Source: an uncultured Erysipelotrichales bacterium
Lineage (GTDB): Bacteria > Bacillota_I > Bacilli_A > Erysipelotrichales > Coprobacillaceae
Direction: 5' to 3'
Length of the DNA stretch: 7,022 nucleotides
Assembly: GCA_934754755.1 (NCBI GenBank)
Contig: CAKVJS010000062.1
Span: 1-7,022, forward strand
The translations under genes and the position numbers were made by a program. The notes under the pieces are model-generated. The model made no database searches and had not been told where the DNA came from. It was given only the letters and a program-made list of their open reading frames with translations. Below, one piece after another: positions 1-5,449 of the stretch. The stretch's first letter is position 1, and the number at the start of each line of letters is the position of its first letter.

Positions 1-10
1 CTTATATATA

Positions 11-196
11 ATAGCATGTCTACTATGTAGAGTCAATCATTTCAAGTTACTTTAATGTAGTTATATGTCTATTCAAATGTATAAAAAAGTGATCATCAGA
101 ACATTTTTTTAGGCTTACTAAACATATTTTTCTTATACACTTATACACCTGGACGATTAAATGGATTCACATTAATCCAATACCCTGATATAGTAG
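11..196. repeat. Degraded direct-repeat copy of the pgi 3' end and terminator region (left copy)
   Basis: This stretch matches 2898-3080 in the same orientation, roughly four bases in five by eye. Landmarks shared in order are ATAGCAT, TTCAAGTTA, the run AAAAAAGTGATCATCAGA, AGGCTTAC, AAACATATTTTTCTTATACACTT, ACACCTGG and GATTAAATGGATT. The left copy lacks 9 bases after AGGCTTAC. The homology may continue to the window edge, because position 2 onward also resembles the TATATAT sequence near 2874. Together the copies bracket the M60 peptidase gene. The right copy is the functional pgi end, so this one is the decayed one. Confidence 0.85.
96..196 (-). pseudogene. Remnant of the C-terminal end of glucose-6-phosphate isomerase
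   Basis: Read on the minus strand, this gives a recognisable version of the last ~31 residues of the intact PGI encoded at 2980-4257. The piece YWINVNPFNRPGV aligns with YWIGVNPFNQPGV, and VYKKNMF is identical. The Glu codon of the GVE motif has become a TAA stop (141-143). A 9-base deletion turns MFTLLGKPK into MFSKPK. The original stop is lost and reading continues to a TGA at 96-98. The terminator hairpin that follows in the intact gene is also damaged: its left arm AAGTGATC survives but the other arm has changed. Upstream coding sequence (higher coordinates, beyond ~196) is not clearly recognisable; a faint resemblance around 230-265 is too weak to claim. It is non-functional. Confidence 0.85.
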
Positions 197-648
197 CGAT
201 CTTTGACATCTGTGAGTTATTAAAATATGAAAAACAATGAAATAAGCTATATCAAATTTCTATTTATTGTAGAGACGGGATATATCAGCAACAGTAATTC
301 TAGACCATTCTATAAAAGATTATAAAGGCATCGCTATGTTCTAGCATGTCATAGTATGTCCTTTACTACCTATGCTACTATGATATCGTAGTTTTACAGG
401 TAATAAGTAAGACTACAACTCCATTAATGTAAGCCTTTATAATAAATAAAAAAACTTACTTAATATGCTTATTAAATAATGATATATTATTATAATTTTT
501 GTAACAATTAATATCAATGAAAAGTTTATATACGGGCCCAATAGACTATAGTAGATGTTATATGGCAAGTTGAGTAGTTAAAGAATAAAGGTTTATTTAG
601 TAATGTTCTTACGATGGAGATAAATGCAATAGACAAGGGGAATATAAT
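197..648. other. AT-rich spacer without a supported gene
   Basis: About 450 bases with stops in all frames and no convincing ORF. It contains an 8-bp inverted repeat, TCATAGTA (349-356) and TACTATGA (376-383), with an imperfect repeat of TAGCATGTC (12-20 and 342-350). Another near-palindromic pair is ATTAATGTAAG / CTTACTTAAT around 423-474. An isolated GGGCCC occurs at 535-540. The promoter of the downstream peptidase gene should lie here. TATAGT (547-552) is a possible -10, but no good -35 stands at the right distance, so I do not annotate it as a promoter. The area is best read as decayed DNA from the event that made the pgi duplication plus the upstream regulatory region of the peptidase gene. 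Confidence 0.6.
635..640 (+). promoter_or_regulatory. Ribosome binding site of the M60 peptidase gene
   Basis: AAGGGG lies 8 bases before the ATG at 649. It supports 649 as the start and fits the absence of any longer in-frame N-terminus. Confidence 0.7.
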
Positions 649-2808
649 ATGGATGTTCAAAATAAAATGTTAATTAGCAAAGATATAAAAATATTTAGTT
701 TAGAAACACCTACTTGGATTTTTAATGCAGGTATGGGCAAGGGGAAATATCATGACCGTCAAGATATTGGTCTTATCACGAAACCTGGTTATTATTTACA
801 ACTTCGTCAATTGCCTTCTTCCTTTAATGGGAAATTAACATTGCGGATGTTGGGTGATGATGCAAAAAAAGAAGAAAGTTATAAAATTGGATTAGAATGG
901 GTTAATGTGTATTGTAAAGAACCTTTGGTACCCTTTATTGATACACCATATGGCGATAACTCAGCCATCTTGCAGTGGCAAATGCAATCGGAAGGATTGA
1001 CTGCTTTACCGGTCTATGAATATGAAGGAGATCAAGCTGCCTTTTTCAAGAAATGGGAAGATAATAATGCTGAGTATGCTCTAATTAAAGGGCCGGATTT
1101 TCAATTATTAGCACCTAAAATAGACCGTTCAGAAATACTGCAAGAAGTACCCTCTATCGATAGCCTAATCGATGATTACAGTAAGATATTTACTTTATAT
1201 AATAGCATTGCGGGATTTGATGAATCATCACCGATAAATCGTAATAGTGCTAACCGTTACTTCTTAAAGGCAGATGTTTCTGGTGTTGGTGCTGCTTACT
1301 ATGGAAACAATTATACTGCAAGTAGTGAAGATACGATCAATATGTGGTTAGAAGATGGTTGGGGACGCTTGCATGAAATTGCCCATGGCTATCAAGCGGG
1401 TTTTGATAGTCATGGGATGTATACAGGAGAGGTATCCAATAATATATTTGGTGTTCAATACCAATATGGTAAATTTGGAAAAGAGGCTGACAATGTTGGC
1501 TGGTTGTTCAATTTCGGTAAGAAACAACAAGTTGATGATGGTCTTTATAATGATGTATTCAACAAAAATTTTAAATATAATGATCTTGATCTCCGAGCCA
1601 AGTTACTTGTTTATGTGATGTTAAAACAAAGAGCAGGTGACAAAGCACATACGAAACTGTATCAAGGATATCGAAAAGATGCAAATACGGATGGTTTTAA
1701 TAATAATCATACGCATCTACCTGATTTATTGAATCATTATTACGGTAACTATAGTAAACTAGACTTTACTCCTGCTTTACAACGATGGGGATTATCCTTA
1801 GAAAATAATCGTATTTCACTGTTGCACAGGATGCGTGGGTATCCAGCTGTCGCCTCTTTAGTTGATCTTTTTGTTCGGGATGAATTACCACGTGCTCGTG
1901 CCTTAACGGATCCCAATATATTAATTACTTGTAATTTTCAAATGGTAACGAATAGAGAAGTAATACCAATGAATTTACAAGGATCTTTACGTGTGAATTT
2001 GGATGTAGATAAAATTTCAGCGATTAGAGGATGTACAGCTATTTTACGTGATGGGGGTACGATCGTTAGGAAAATGGAAGTGGTTAATAATATAGTAGAA
2101 TTTGATAATCTTTATAATGGAGTTTACTCTCTTACCTTAGAGGGAAGAGCAATGCGAGACTATGAACAACAATCGTATTATGTATATGTCAAGGATGCAC
2201 ATAATGAAGCAACGATTCGATTAGATCATTTGCAATATAGCAATCTAGCAGATCAAAGTTTCCGGTTACTAGGACTGGGTGATTCGTCATTTGGTACAAT
2301 TAAAACAGATATAAATCTTCACCAAATAAACTTTTCGATTATGAATAAGGATCCGCATTCTTATTTTAATGGAGAAGACTATGTTACGGTGACGTTAACA
2401 GATCGTTCTGGCAAACAAAAATATAAAAAAACGGTAGAAGGAACTAACAATGCTTTATTTAACGATGCGATTCCTTTTGTTACAGGAGACATTCTTACGA
2501 TTTATCATGCAGAAACAAAAAATAATAGATTAGTATCTATGGATACTATTGTAGATAGAAAAACGAATACTAATATGTTTACTATAACCGATTTAGGATT
2601 GCGCAGTGAATCCTTGCATAATGATCCTAAAAAGATCGTTATTGATAAAGTGGTTGCCTTAGGTGATGAATTACAAAGTACCCAAGAACTAAAAGAAATA
2701 CCATTTGATCAATTTATCGATAAGAAGAATTTATGGCTTGCTATATCCGCTTTAGATGAGGAAAATAAAGCTAAATATATGGAGCAATATAAAGATTTAT
2801 TTGTATAG
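649..2808 (+). CDS. Enhancin-like M60 zinc metallopeptidase with mucin/carbohydrate-binding module
   Basis: A 719-residue protein of the M60/enhancin family, whose members cut mucins and related glycoproteins. Seen directly: an N-terminal region with PFIDTPYG (95-102) as in enhancins; a zincin motif HEIAH at 242-246 inside GRLHEIAHGYQ; and a downstream GEVSNN with E261 as likely third zinc ligand. H242 and H246 bind zinc and E243 is the catalytic base in this family. Residues ~535-640 (FRLLGLGDSSFG, DPHSYF, YVTVTL) resemble the mucin/carbohydrate-binding module found at the C-terminus of bacterial enhancins. Nothing at the N-terminus looks like a signal peptide or lipobox, and there is no membrane segment or LPxTG anchor, so export, if any, is unexplained. 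The gene is monocistronic, convergent with pgi, has its own terminator and lies between two copies of the pgi tail, suggesting acquisition. The family call is firm; the substrate is inferred. Confidence 0.88.
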   Translation: MDVQNKMLISKDIKIFSLETPTWIFNAGMGKGKYHDRQDIGLITKPGYYLQLRQLPSSFNGKLTLRMLGDDAKKEESYKIGLEWVNVYCKEPLVPFIDTPYGDNSAILQWQMQSEGLTALPVYEYEGDQAAFFKKWEDNNAEYALIKGPDFQLLAPKIDRSEILQEVPSIDSLIDDYSKIFTLYNSIAGFDESSPINRNSANRYFLKADVSGVGAAYYGNNYTASSEDTINMWLEDGWGRLHEIAHGYQAGFDSHGMYTGEVSNNIFGVQYQYGKFGKEADNVGWLFNFGKKQQVDDGLYNDVFNKNFKYNDLDLRAKLLVYVMLKQRAGDKAHTKLYQGYRKDANTDGFNNNHTHLPDLLNHYYGNYSKLDFTPALQRWGLSLENNRISLLHRMRGYPAVASLVDLFVRDELPRARALTDPNILITCNFQMVTNREVIPMNLQGSLRVNLDVDKISAIRGCTAILRDGGTIVRKMEVVNNIVEFDNLYNGVYSLTLEGRAMRDYEQQSYYVYVKDAHNEATIRLDHLQYSNLADQSFRLLGLGDSSFGTIKTDINLHQINFSIMNKDPHSYFNGEDYVTVTLTDRSGKQKYKKTVEGTNNALFNDAIPFVTGDILTIYHAETKNNRLVSMDTIVDRKTNTNMFTITDLGLRSESLHNDPKKIVIDKVVALGDELQSTQELKEIPFDQFIDKKNLWLAISALDEENKAKYMEQYKDLFV

Positions 2809-2818
2809 AAAATATGAG

Positions 2819-2848
2819 GATACAGTGCTAAAAACACTGTATCTTTTT
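2819..2848 (+). terminator. Rho-independent terminator of the M60 peptidase gene
   Basis: A perfect 9-bp stem, GATACAGTG (2819-2827) with CACTGTATC (2835-2843), encloses a 7-base A-rich loop and is followed by TTTTT. It begins 11 bases after the stop codon. Confidence 0.93.
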
Positions 2849-2852
2849 CAAT

Positions 2853-2885
2853 TATATATTTTGTTTGCGTTGCTATATATTTTGT
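2853..2885. repeat. Short 12-bp direct repeat in the convergent spacer
   Basis: TATATATTTTGT occurs at 2853-2864 and again at 2874-2885, each followed within a few bases by TTGC or TGC. It lies between the two convergent terminators. No function is evident. Confidence 0.5.
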
Positions 2886-2897
2886 CCATTGCTGGCG

Positions 2898-3080
2898 ATA
2901 GCATTTTGATACTAAGTTCAAGTTATTTTACTGTAGTATCTGTCTAATCAAATAAATAAAAAAGTGATCATCAGACCACTTATTTAGGCTTACCAAGTAA
3001 GGTAAACATATTTTTCTTATACACTTCTACACCTGGTTGATTAAATGGATTTACACCAATCCAGTATACGGACATAGCAC
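2898..3080. repeat. Right copy of the pgi-tail direct repeat
   Basis: This is the partner of 11-196. It covers sequence beyond the pgi terminator, the terminator itself, and about the last 33 codons of pgi. It is the functional copy, since the reading frame and terminator are intact here. Confidence 0.85.
2956..2981 (-). terminator. Rho-independent terminator of the S1-pgi operon
   Basis: On the minus strand, AAGTGGTC pairs with GATCACTT (8 bp with one G-U) around a TGAT loop, followed by TTTTTTATTTATT. The first stem arm overlaps the pgi stop codon. The mutated counterpart sits near 80-105 in the left repeat copy. Confidence 0.9.
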
Positions 3081-4257
3081 AGGCTAATTCAAAGAAATAC
3101 ACTAAATAACCGAAACTATAGGCATCCAATTTTTCTAAAGTTATAAGAATATTAGGAACATTACCCGTATTAACATGCGCATCGACAGTTCCTTTGCAGG
3201 CTTGTTTATTGACATAGTCAACTGTTTTATCGGCTAAGTAATTAAGGTTGTCTAAATTTTTTGCATCGCTAGGAATAGAGATATCCTTAGTAGGTGTATT
3301 GATTTGAAGAATTGTTTCAAACAGTACTTTGGAACCTTCTTGAATAAACTGACCAAGTGAATGAAGATCGGTAGAAAAAGTTGCACTAGTGGGTAAAATA
3401 CCCTTGTTTTCTTTTCCTTCTGATTCCCCAAATAGTTGTTTCCACCATTCTGCCACCATCGCTAATTGCATTTCATACGATACAAACATTTCTGCTACAT
3501 ATCCTTCCTCTTTAAGTAATTGGCGCATCACTCCATATTGGTAAGCAGCATTTGTTTCGATCGATGGATCATTATATTTTTGCATGGCATCCTTTGCCCC
3601 TAGCATCATTTCTTGAATATTAATACCAGCCATAGCGATAGGGAATAAACCAACTGGGCTTAAAACCGAATATCTACCACCAATATCATCCGGTATCACA
3701 AATGTTGTATATCCTTCATCCGTAGCTAATGTTTTTAAAGCTCCATGCGCCTTATCCGTTGTTGCGACGATGCGGGTTCTAGCTTTCTCAGCACCATATT
3801 TTTTATACGCTAATTCTTTGAATATCCGAAAGGCAATCGATGTTTCTGTCGTAGTACCAGATTTTGAAATTACATTAATAGCGAATTCCTTGTTTTCAAC
3901 ATAATCTACAATTTGGCTTATGTAAGTAGAAGAAAAAGTATTTCCTACATAAATAATTTCCATATCTTTTTTGGGATATAAACCTTGAATCGCTTCAATC
4001 GCTGCCCGTGCTCCTAGATACGAACCACCAATACCACAAACAAGTAGTGTATCTACTTCTGTGCGTAATCGATCAGCTGTGGCTTGCACTGCTTCAAATT
4101 CTTTTTTATCATAGTCCTCAGGTAACGTTAGCCAACCAAGAAAATTATTACCGGCCCCTGTTTTTTGATGAATCACAGTATGTATATCTTGTACTCGTTT
4201 TTGATAGTTGCTTAAATTTTTTTGGATTATAGTTTTTGATAAATCTAATGTAATCAT
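2980..4257 (-). CDS. pgi: Glucose-6-phosphate isomerase
   Basis: A 425-residue cytoplasmic enzyme that interconverts glucose-6-phosphate and fructose-6-phosphate in glycolysis and gluconeogenesis. Visible motifs: GIGGSYLGARAA (75-86), the sugar-phosphate loop SKSGTTTE (131-138), the family signature DIGGRYSVLSPVG (191-203), GESEGK with E278, TDLHSLGQ with H299, and the C-terminal signature NPFNQPGVEVYKK with K414. E278, H299 and K414 match the expected catalytic Glu, His and Lys by motif and spacing. Length and motifs fit the short Bacillus-type PGI (~450 aa). I chose the ATG at 4257 because AGGAG stands 6 bases before it; the in-frame ATG at 4290 would lie inside the upstream S1 gene and lacks such a site. 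It is the second gene of the operon, 11 bases after the S1 gene stop, and that stop codon abuts its Shine-Dalgarno, suggesting translational coupling. Confidence 0.97.
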   Translation of the reverse strand: MITLDLSKTIIQKNLSNYQKRVQDIHTVIHQKTGAGNNFLGWLTLPEDYDKKEFEAVQATADRLRTEVDTLLVCGIGGSYLGARAAIEAIQGLYPKKDMEIIYVGNTFSSTYISQIVDYVENKEFAINVISKSGTTTETSIAFRIFKELAYKKYGAEKARTRIVATTDKAHGALKTLATDEGYTTFVIPDDIGGRYSVLSPVGLFPIAMAGINIQEMMLGAKDAMQKYNDPSIETNAAYQYGVMRQLLKEEGYVAEMFVSYEMQLAMVAEWWKQLFGESEGKENKGILPTSATFSTDLHSLGQFIQEGSKVLFETILQINTPTKDISIPSDAKNLDNLNYLADKTVDYVNKQACKGTVDAHVNTGNVPNILITLEKLDAYSFGYLVYFFELACAMSVYWIGVNPFNQPGVEVYKKNMFTLLGKPK

Positions 4258-4268
4258 TGTTTTCTCCT

Positions 4269-4634
4269 TTATACTGTTTGTTTTAACCAATCGTCCATGG
4301 CTGCTCGTAAGGAACTGAATCCTTTTGGCGTTTCTTTTATTAAGCGACGTGGATTTTTATAGTAGACTCGTTTCGCTCTTCTGCGATAGTTTGTATCAAT
4401 CGCTTTTAAACTGAGTCTAGCTTGATTGGTCTGACTGTCAAAATCTAGCACCTTCACGGTTATGGTTTCGCCCACCTGCATAAAATTGTTAATACTTCTA
4501 ACAAAATTATCAGAAATTTCTGATATATGAATCAGACCGGTGCAATTGTCTGGTAGGGAAGCAAAGGCGCCATAAGGTTGTATACCAGTGATCTTGACAT
4601 CGACAATATCGCCGCGTTTACTATGACGACACAT
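4269..4634 (-). CDS. yugI: S1-domain RNA-binding protein, general stress protein 13 type (YugI/CvfD)
   Basis: A 121-residue protein with one S1 (OB-fold) domain at about residues 5-77: KRGDIVDVKITGIQPYGAF, GLIHISEIS and VKVLDFD are diagnostic. A basic linker (YRRRAKRVYY) follows, then a tail containing ETPKGFSSLRAAMDDWL, which matches the conserved C-terminus of the YugI/CvfD family. These proteins bind RNA or ribosomes and are linked to stress and translation control in Bacillota. The start at 4634 is set by GAGGAG at 4643-4648, 8 bases upstream. ATGs at 4640 and 4664 are in frame, but one is too close to that site and the other lies ahead of it, overlapping the promoter. It is first in the operon with pgi. 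As I recall, yugI and pgi also lie close together in Bacillus, which supports the name. Confidence 0.9.
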   Translation of the reverse strand: MCRHSKRGDIVDVKITGIQPYGAFASLPDNCTGLIHISEISDNFVRSINNFMQVGETITVKVLDFDSQTNQARLSLKAIDTNYRRRAKRVYYKNPRRLIKETPKGFSSLRAAMDDWLKQTV

Positions 4635-4654
4635 ATACATCACTCCTCTTTTAT

Positions 4655-4663
4655 AGTATACCA
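4655..4663 (-). promoter_or_regulatory. Extended -10 promoter for the S1-pgi operon
   Basis: On the minus strand, TGGTATACT is a good extended -10 (TATACT at 4655-4660, TG at 4662-4663). No strong -35 is at standard spacing; TTGTTA (4675-4680) is 14 bases away. Transcription would begin near 4648, giving a very short leader that starts at the Shine-Dalgarno of the S1 gene. Confidence 0.55.
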
Positions 4664-4690
4664 TAAATTACCCGTAACAACATGCTTTTT

Positions 4691-4706
4691 CACCAAACTG
4701 TTGGTG
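4691..4706. promoter_or_regulatory. Inverted repeat between divergent promoters, possible operator
   Basis: CACCAA-ACTG-TTGGTG is a perfect 6-bp dyad with a 4-base centre, midway between the two divergent -10 elements. Neither strand has a T-run directly after it, so it is unlikely to be a terminator. It could be a regulator binding site; no regulator gene is visible nearby. Confidence 0.4.
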
Positions 4707-4729
4707 CATAAGTTGTCTATGCCTTTTAG

Positions 4730-4758
4730 TTTTCAGATGTGTTTATCCATGGTATACT
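4730..4758 (+). promoter_or_regulatory. Promoter of the Nfu-type gene
   Basis: TTTTCA (4730-4735), a 17-base spacer and TATACT (4753-4758) with an upstream TGG make a sigma-A-type extended -10 promoter. The core ATGGTATACTA (4749-4759) is repeated in inverted form at 4654-4664, where it serves the divergent operon. Confidence 0.65.
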
Positions 4759-4787
4759 AATAAAAAGTAAAAGGAGAATGATTGACT

Positions 4788-5033
4788 ATGGAAAAGACAA
4801 TAGCAGAAATCAAAAAGGTTATTGAAAAATTACGTCCATACTTACAACGAGATGGTGGTGATGTAGAATATGTAAAATTTGAAGAAGGTATTGTATACGT
4901 CCGCATGTTAGGTGCCTGTGCGGGTTGTTCTTTAATTGATTCTACGTTAAAAGATGGTGTAGAACAAATTTTAATGGAGGAAATACCAGAAGTCATAGAA
5001 GTATGTAATATCGAAGAAGAAGACGCTAAGTGA
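4788..5033 (+). CDS. nfu: NifU C-terminal domain (Nfu-type) iron-sulfur scaffold protein
   Basis: An 81-residue protein made of a single NifU C-terminal domain. The signatures are RPYLQRDGGDVEYV (16-29) and GACAGCS (42-48), whose C44-x2-C47 pair binds an Fe-S cluster at the dimer interface in this family. The role is to carry Fe-S clusters to apoproteins in the cytoplasm; B. subtilis YutI is a comparable single-domain protein. The tail is acidic (IEEEDAK). I prefer the ATG at 4788, 11 bases after AAGGAG. A TTG at 4782 is in frame and 5 bases from the same site, so a two-residue longer form cannot be excluded. No terminator is visible after the stop, so transcripts may run into the metK leader. 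Confidence 0.93.
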   Translation: MEKTIAEIKKVIEKLRPYLQRDGGDVEYVKFEEGIVYVRMLGACAGCSLIDSTLKDGVEQILMEEIPEVIEVCNIEEEDAK

Positions 5034-5046
5034 TAGGATGTATTGC

Positions 5047-5075
5047 TTGTTAAAGTCATTTTTGTGTACTATAAT
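5047..5075 (+). promoter_or_regulatory. Probable promoter of the metK leader transcript
   Basis: TTGTTA (5047-5052), a 17-base spacer and a perfect TATAAT (5070-5075), the best sigma-A-type promoter in the window. The predicted start near 5082 would give a leader of about 370 bases before metK, including the small ORF at 5158 and the SAM riboswitch. Confidence 0.75.
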
Positions 5076-5157
5076 ATTGTTGTGTTGTACTTATTTTGTT
5101 ATTTTTTGCAGAATATTGTTACCTATTTTGATGCATACTATGTATGGGTGATATATA

Positions 5158-5280
5158 GTGAATAGAAAAGAAAAACAATTACGCATTGCAGCGATATTAA
5201 AAGATATAGGTCTGGAAAACGACCTAATTATGACTATGACATCATTAACAAAAGAAGAAATAAATAGTGTAGATATATAA
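5158..5280 (+). CDS. Possible 40-codon leader ORF, function unknown
   Basis: An open frame with a GTG start and TAA stop, ending two bases before the riboswitch P1 stem. An in-frame TGA at 5149 closes it upstream. The only ribosome-binding sequence is a weak GGGTG about 7 bases before the start. The product is charged and helical-looking, beginning MNRKEKQLRIAAILKDIG and containing TSLTKEEI. The pattern 'IAxILKxIGLxxDxI...T.LTKEEI' recalls the C-terminal tail of Rpn/PD-(D/E)XK transposase-like proteins, but that is only a resemblance. It could be a small gene, a remnant of a longer gene, or chance. Codon use is like that of the neighbouring nfu and metK genes. Confidence 0.3.
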   Translation: MNRKEKQLRIAAILKDIGLENDLIMTMTSLTKEEINSVDI

Positions 5281-5282
5281 AA

Positions 5283-5382
5283 CTCTTATTTGGAACCACG
5301 TAGATGCAGATTGATGAAGTGGTGGCAACCCTATTATTAGAAGGTGCCGATACTAAGCAAGAATTTTCTTGAACAATAAGAG
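5283..5382 (+). promoter_or_regulatory. SAM-I-like (S-box) riboswitch aptamer, divergent
   Basis: A leader element directly upstream of metK. P1 is a perfect 8-bp helix, CTCTTATT (5283-5290) with AATAAGAG (5375-5382). P2 is ACCAC (5295-5299) with GTGGT (5319-5323), with a kink-turn-like GATGAA just before the right arm. The core GGCAACC (5324-5330) and GGTGC (5343-5347) are the S-box hallmarks, and P4 is CAAGAA/TTCTTG (5358-5371). The distance from TTAT to GGCAACC is 45 bases, as I recall it for the Thermoanaerobacter SAM-I aptamer. The usual GG-rich left side of P2 is replaced by a compensating CC/GG pairing, P2b is weak, and the P3-P4 joining segment reads CGATAC rather than CAATTCC. It should switch metK off when SAM is plentiful. 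Identification rests on core motifs, architecture and location. Confidence 0.82.
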
Positions 5383-5411
5383 GAAGCCATTTTAAAAATG
5401 CTTTCCTTTTG
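5377..5411 (+). promoter_or_regulatory. Antiterminator hairpin of the metK leader
   Basis: Bases 5377-5392 (TAAGAGGAAGCCATTT) can pair with 5396-5411, with one C-C mismatch and three G-U pairs. This uses six bases of the right strand of P1 (5377-5382) and the left arm of the terminator. It therefore excludes both, which is the layout expected for an S-box switch: SAM bound gives P1 plus terminator, SAM absent gives this hairpin and read-through. Confidence 0.72.
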
Positions 5412-5430
5412 GGATGGCTTTTTATTTTAT
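5384..5430 (+). terminator. Regulated terminator (attenuator) before metK
   Basis: AAGCCATTTTAAAA (5384-5397) pairs over 14 positions with TTTTGGGATGGCTT (5407-5420), including three U-G pairs, around a 9-base loop. It is followed by TTTATTTTAT. It ends 20 bases before the metK ATG and overlaps the antiterminator. Confidence 0.85.
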
Positions 5431-5449
5431 CTACGAAAAAGGAGACGAG

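Noticed and set aside
200..300. Further pgi coding remnant beyond position 196
   Set aside because: A faint match around 230-265 to the sequence near 3110-3145 exists, but it needs too many gaps to be trusted.
1..648. Insertion sequence or transposon end left of the peptidase gene
   Set aside because: No transposase fragment and no terminal inverted repeats with target duplication; the repeat found is the pgi tail itself.
1348..1618. Open frames inside the peptidase gene on both strands
   Set aside because: They lack ribosome binding sites and recognisable content and are shadows of the 719-codon gene.
2709..2947. Short open frames across the convergent terminators
   Set aside because: They run through terminator hairpins and AT-rich spacer, with no start signals or family resemblance.
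4258..4290. Longer PGI start at 4290
   Set aside because: It falls within the 3' end of the S1 gene, lacks a ribosome binding site, and the extra residues are not PGI-like.
4635..4664. Longer S1 protein starts at 4640 or 4664
   Set aside because: The Shine-Dalgarno at 4643-4648 is too close to the first and lies downstream of the second; 4634 has the right spacing.
5414..5449. An upstream in-frame ATG that would extend MetK by 12 residues
   Set aside because: The ATG lies in the right arm of the leader terminator, has no ribosome binding site, and the extension is not part of normal MetK. GGAG before 5450 fits the true start.
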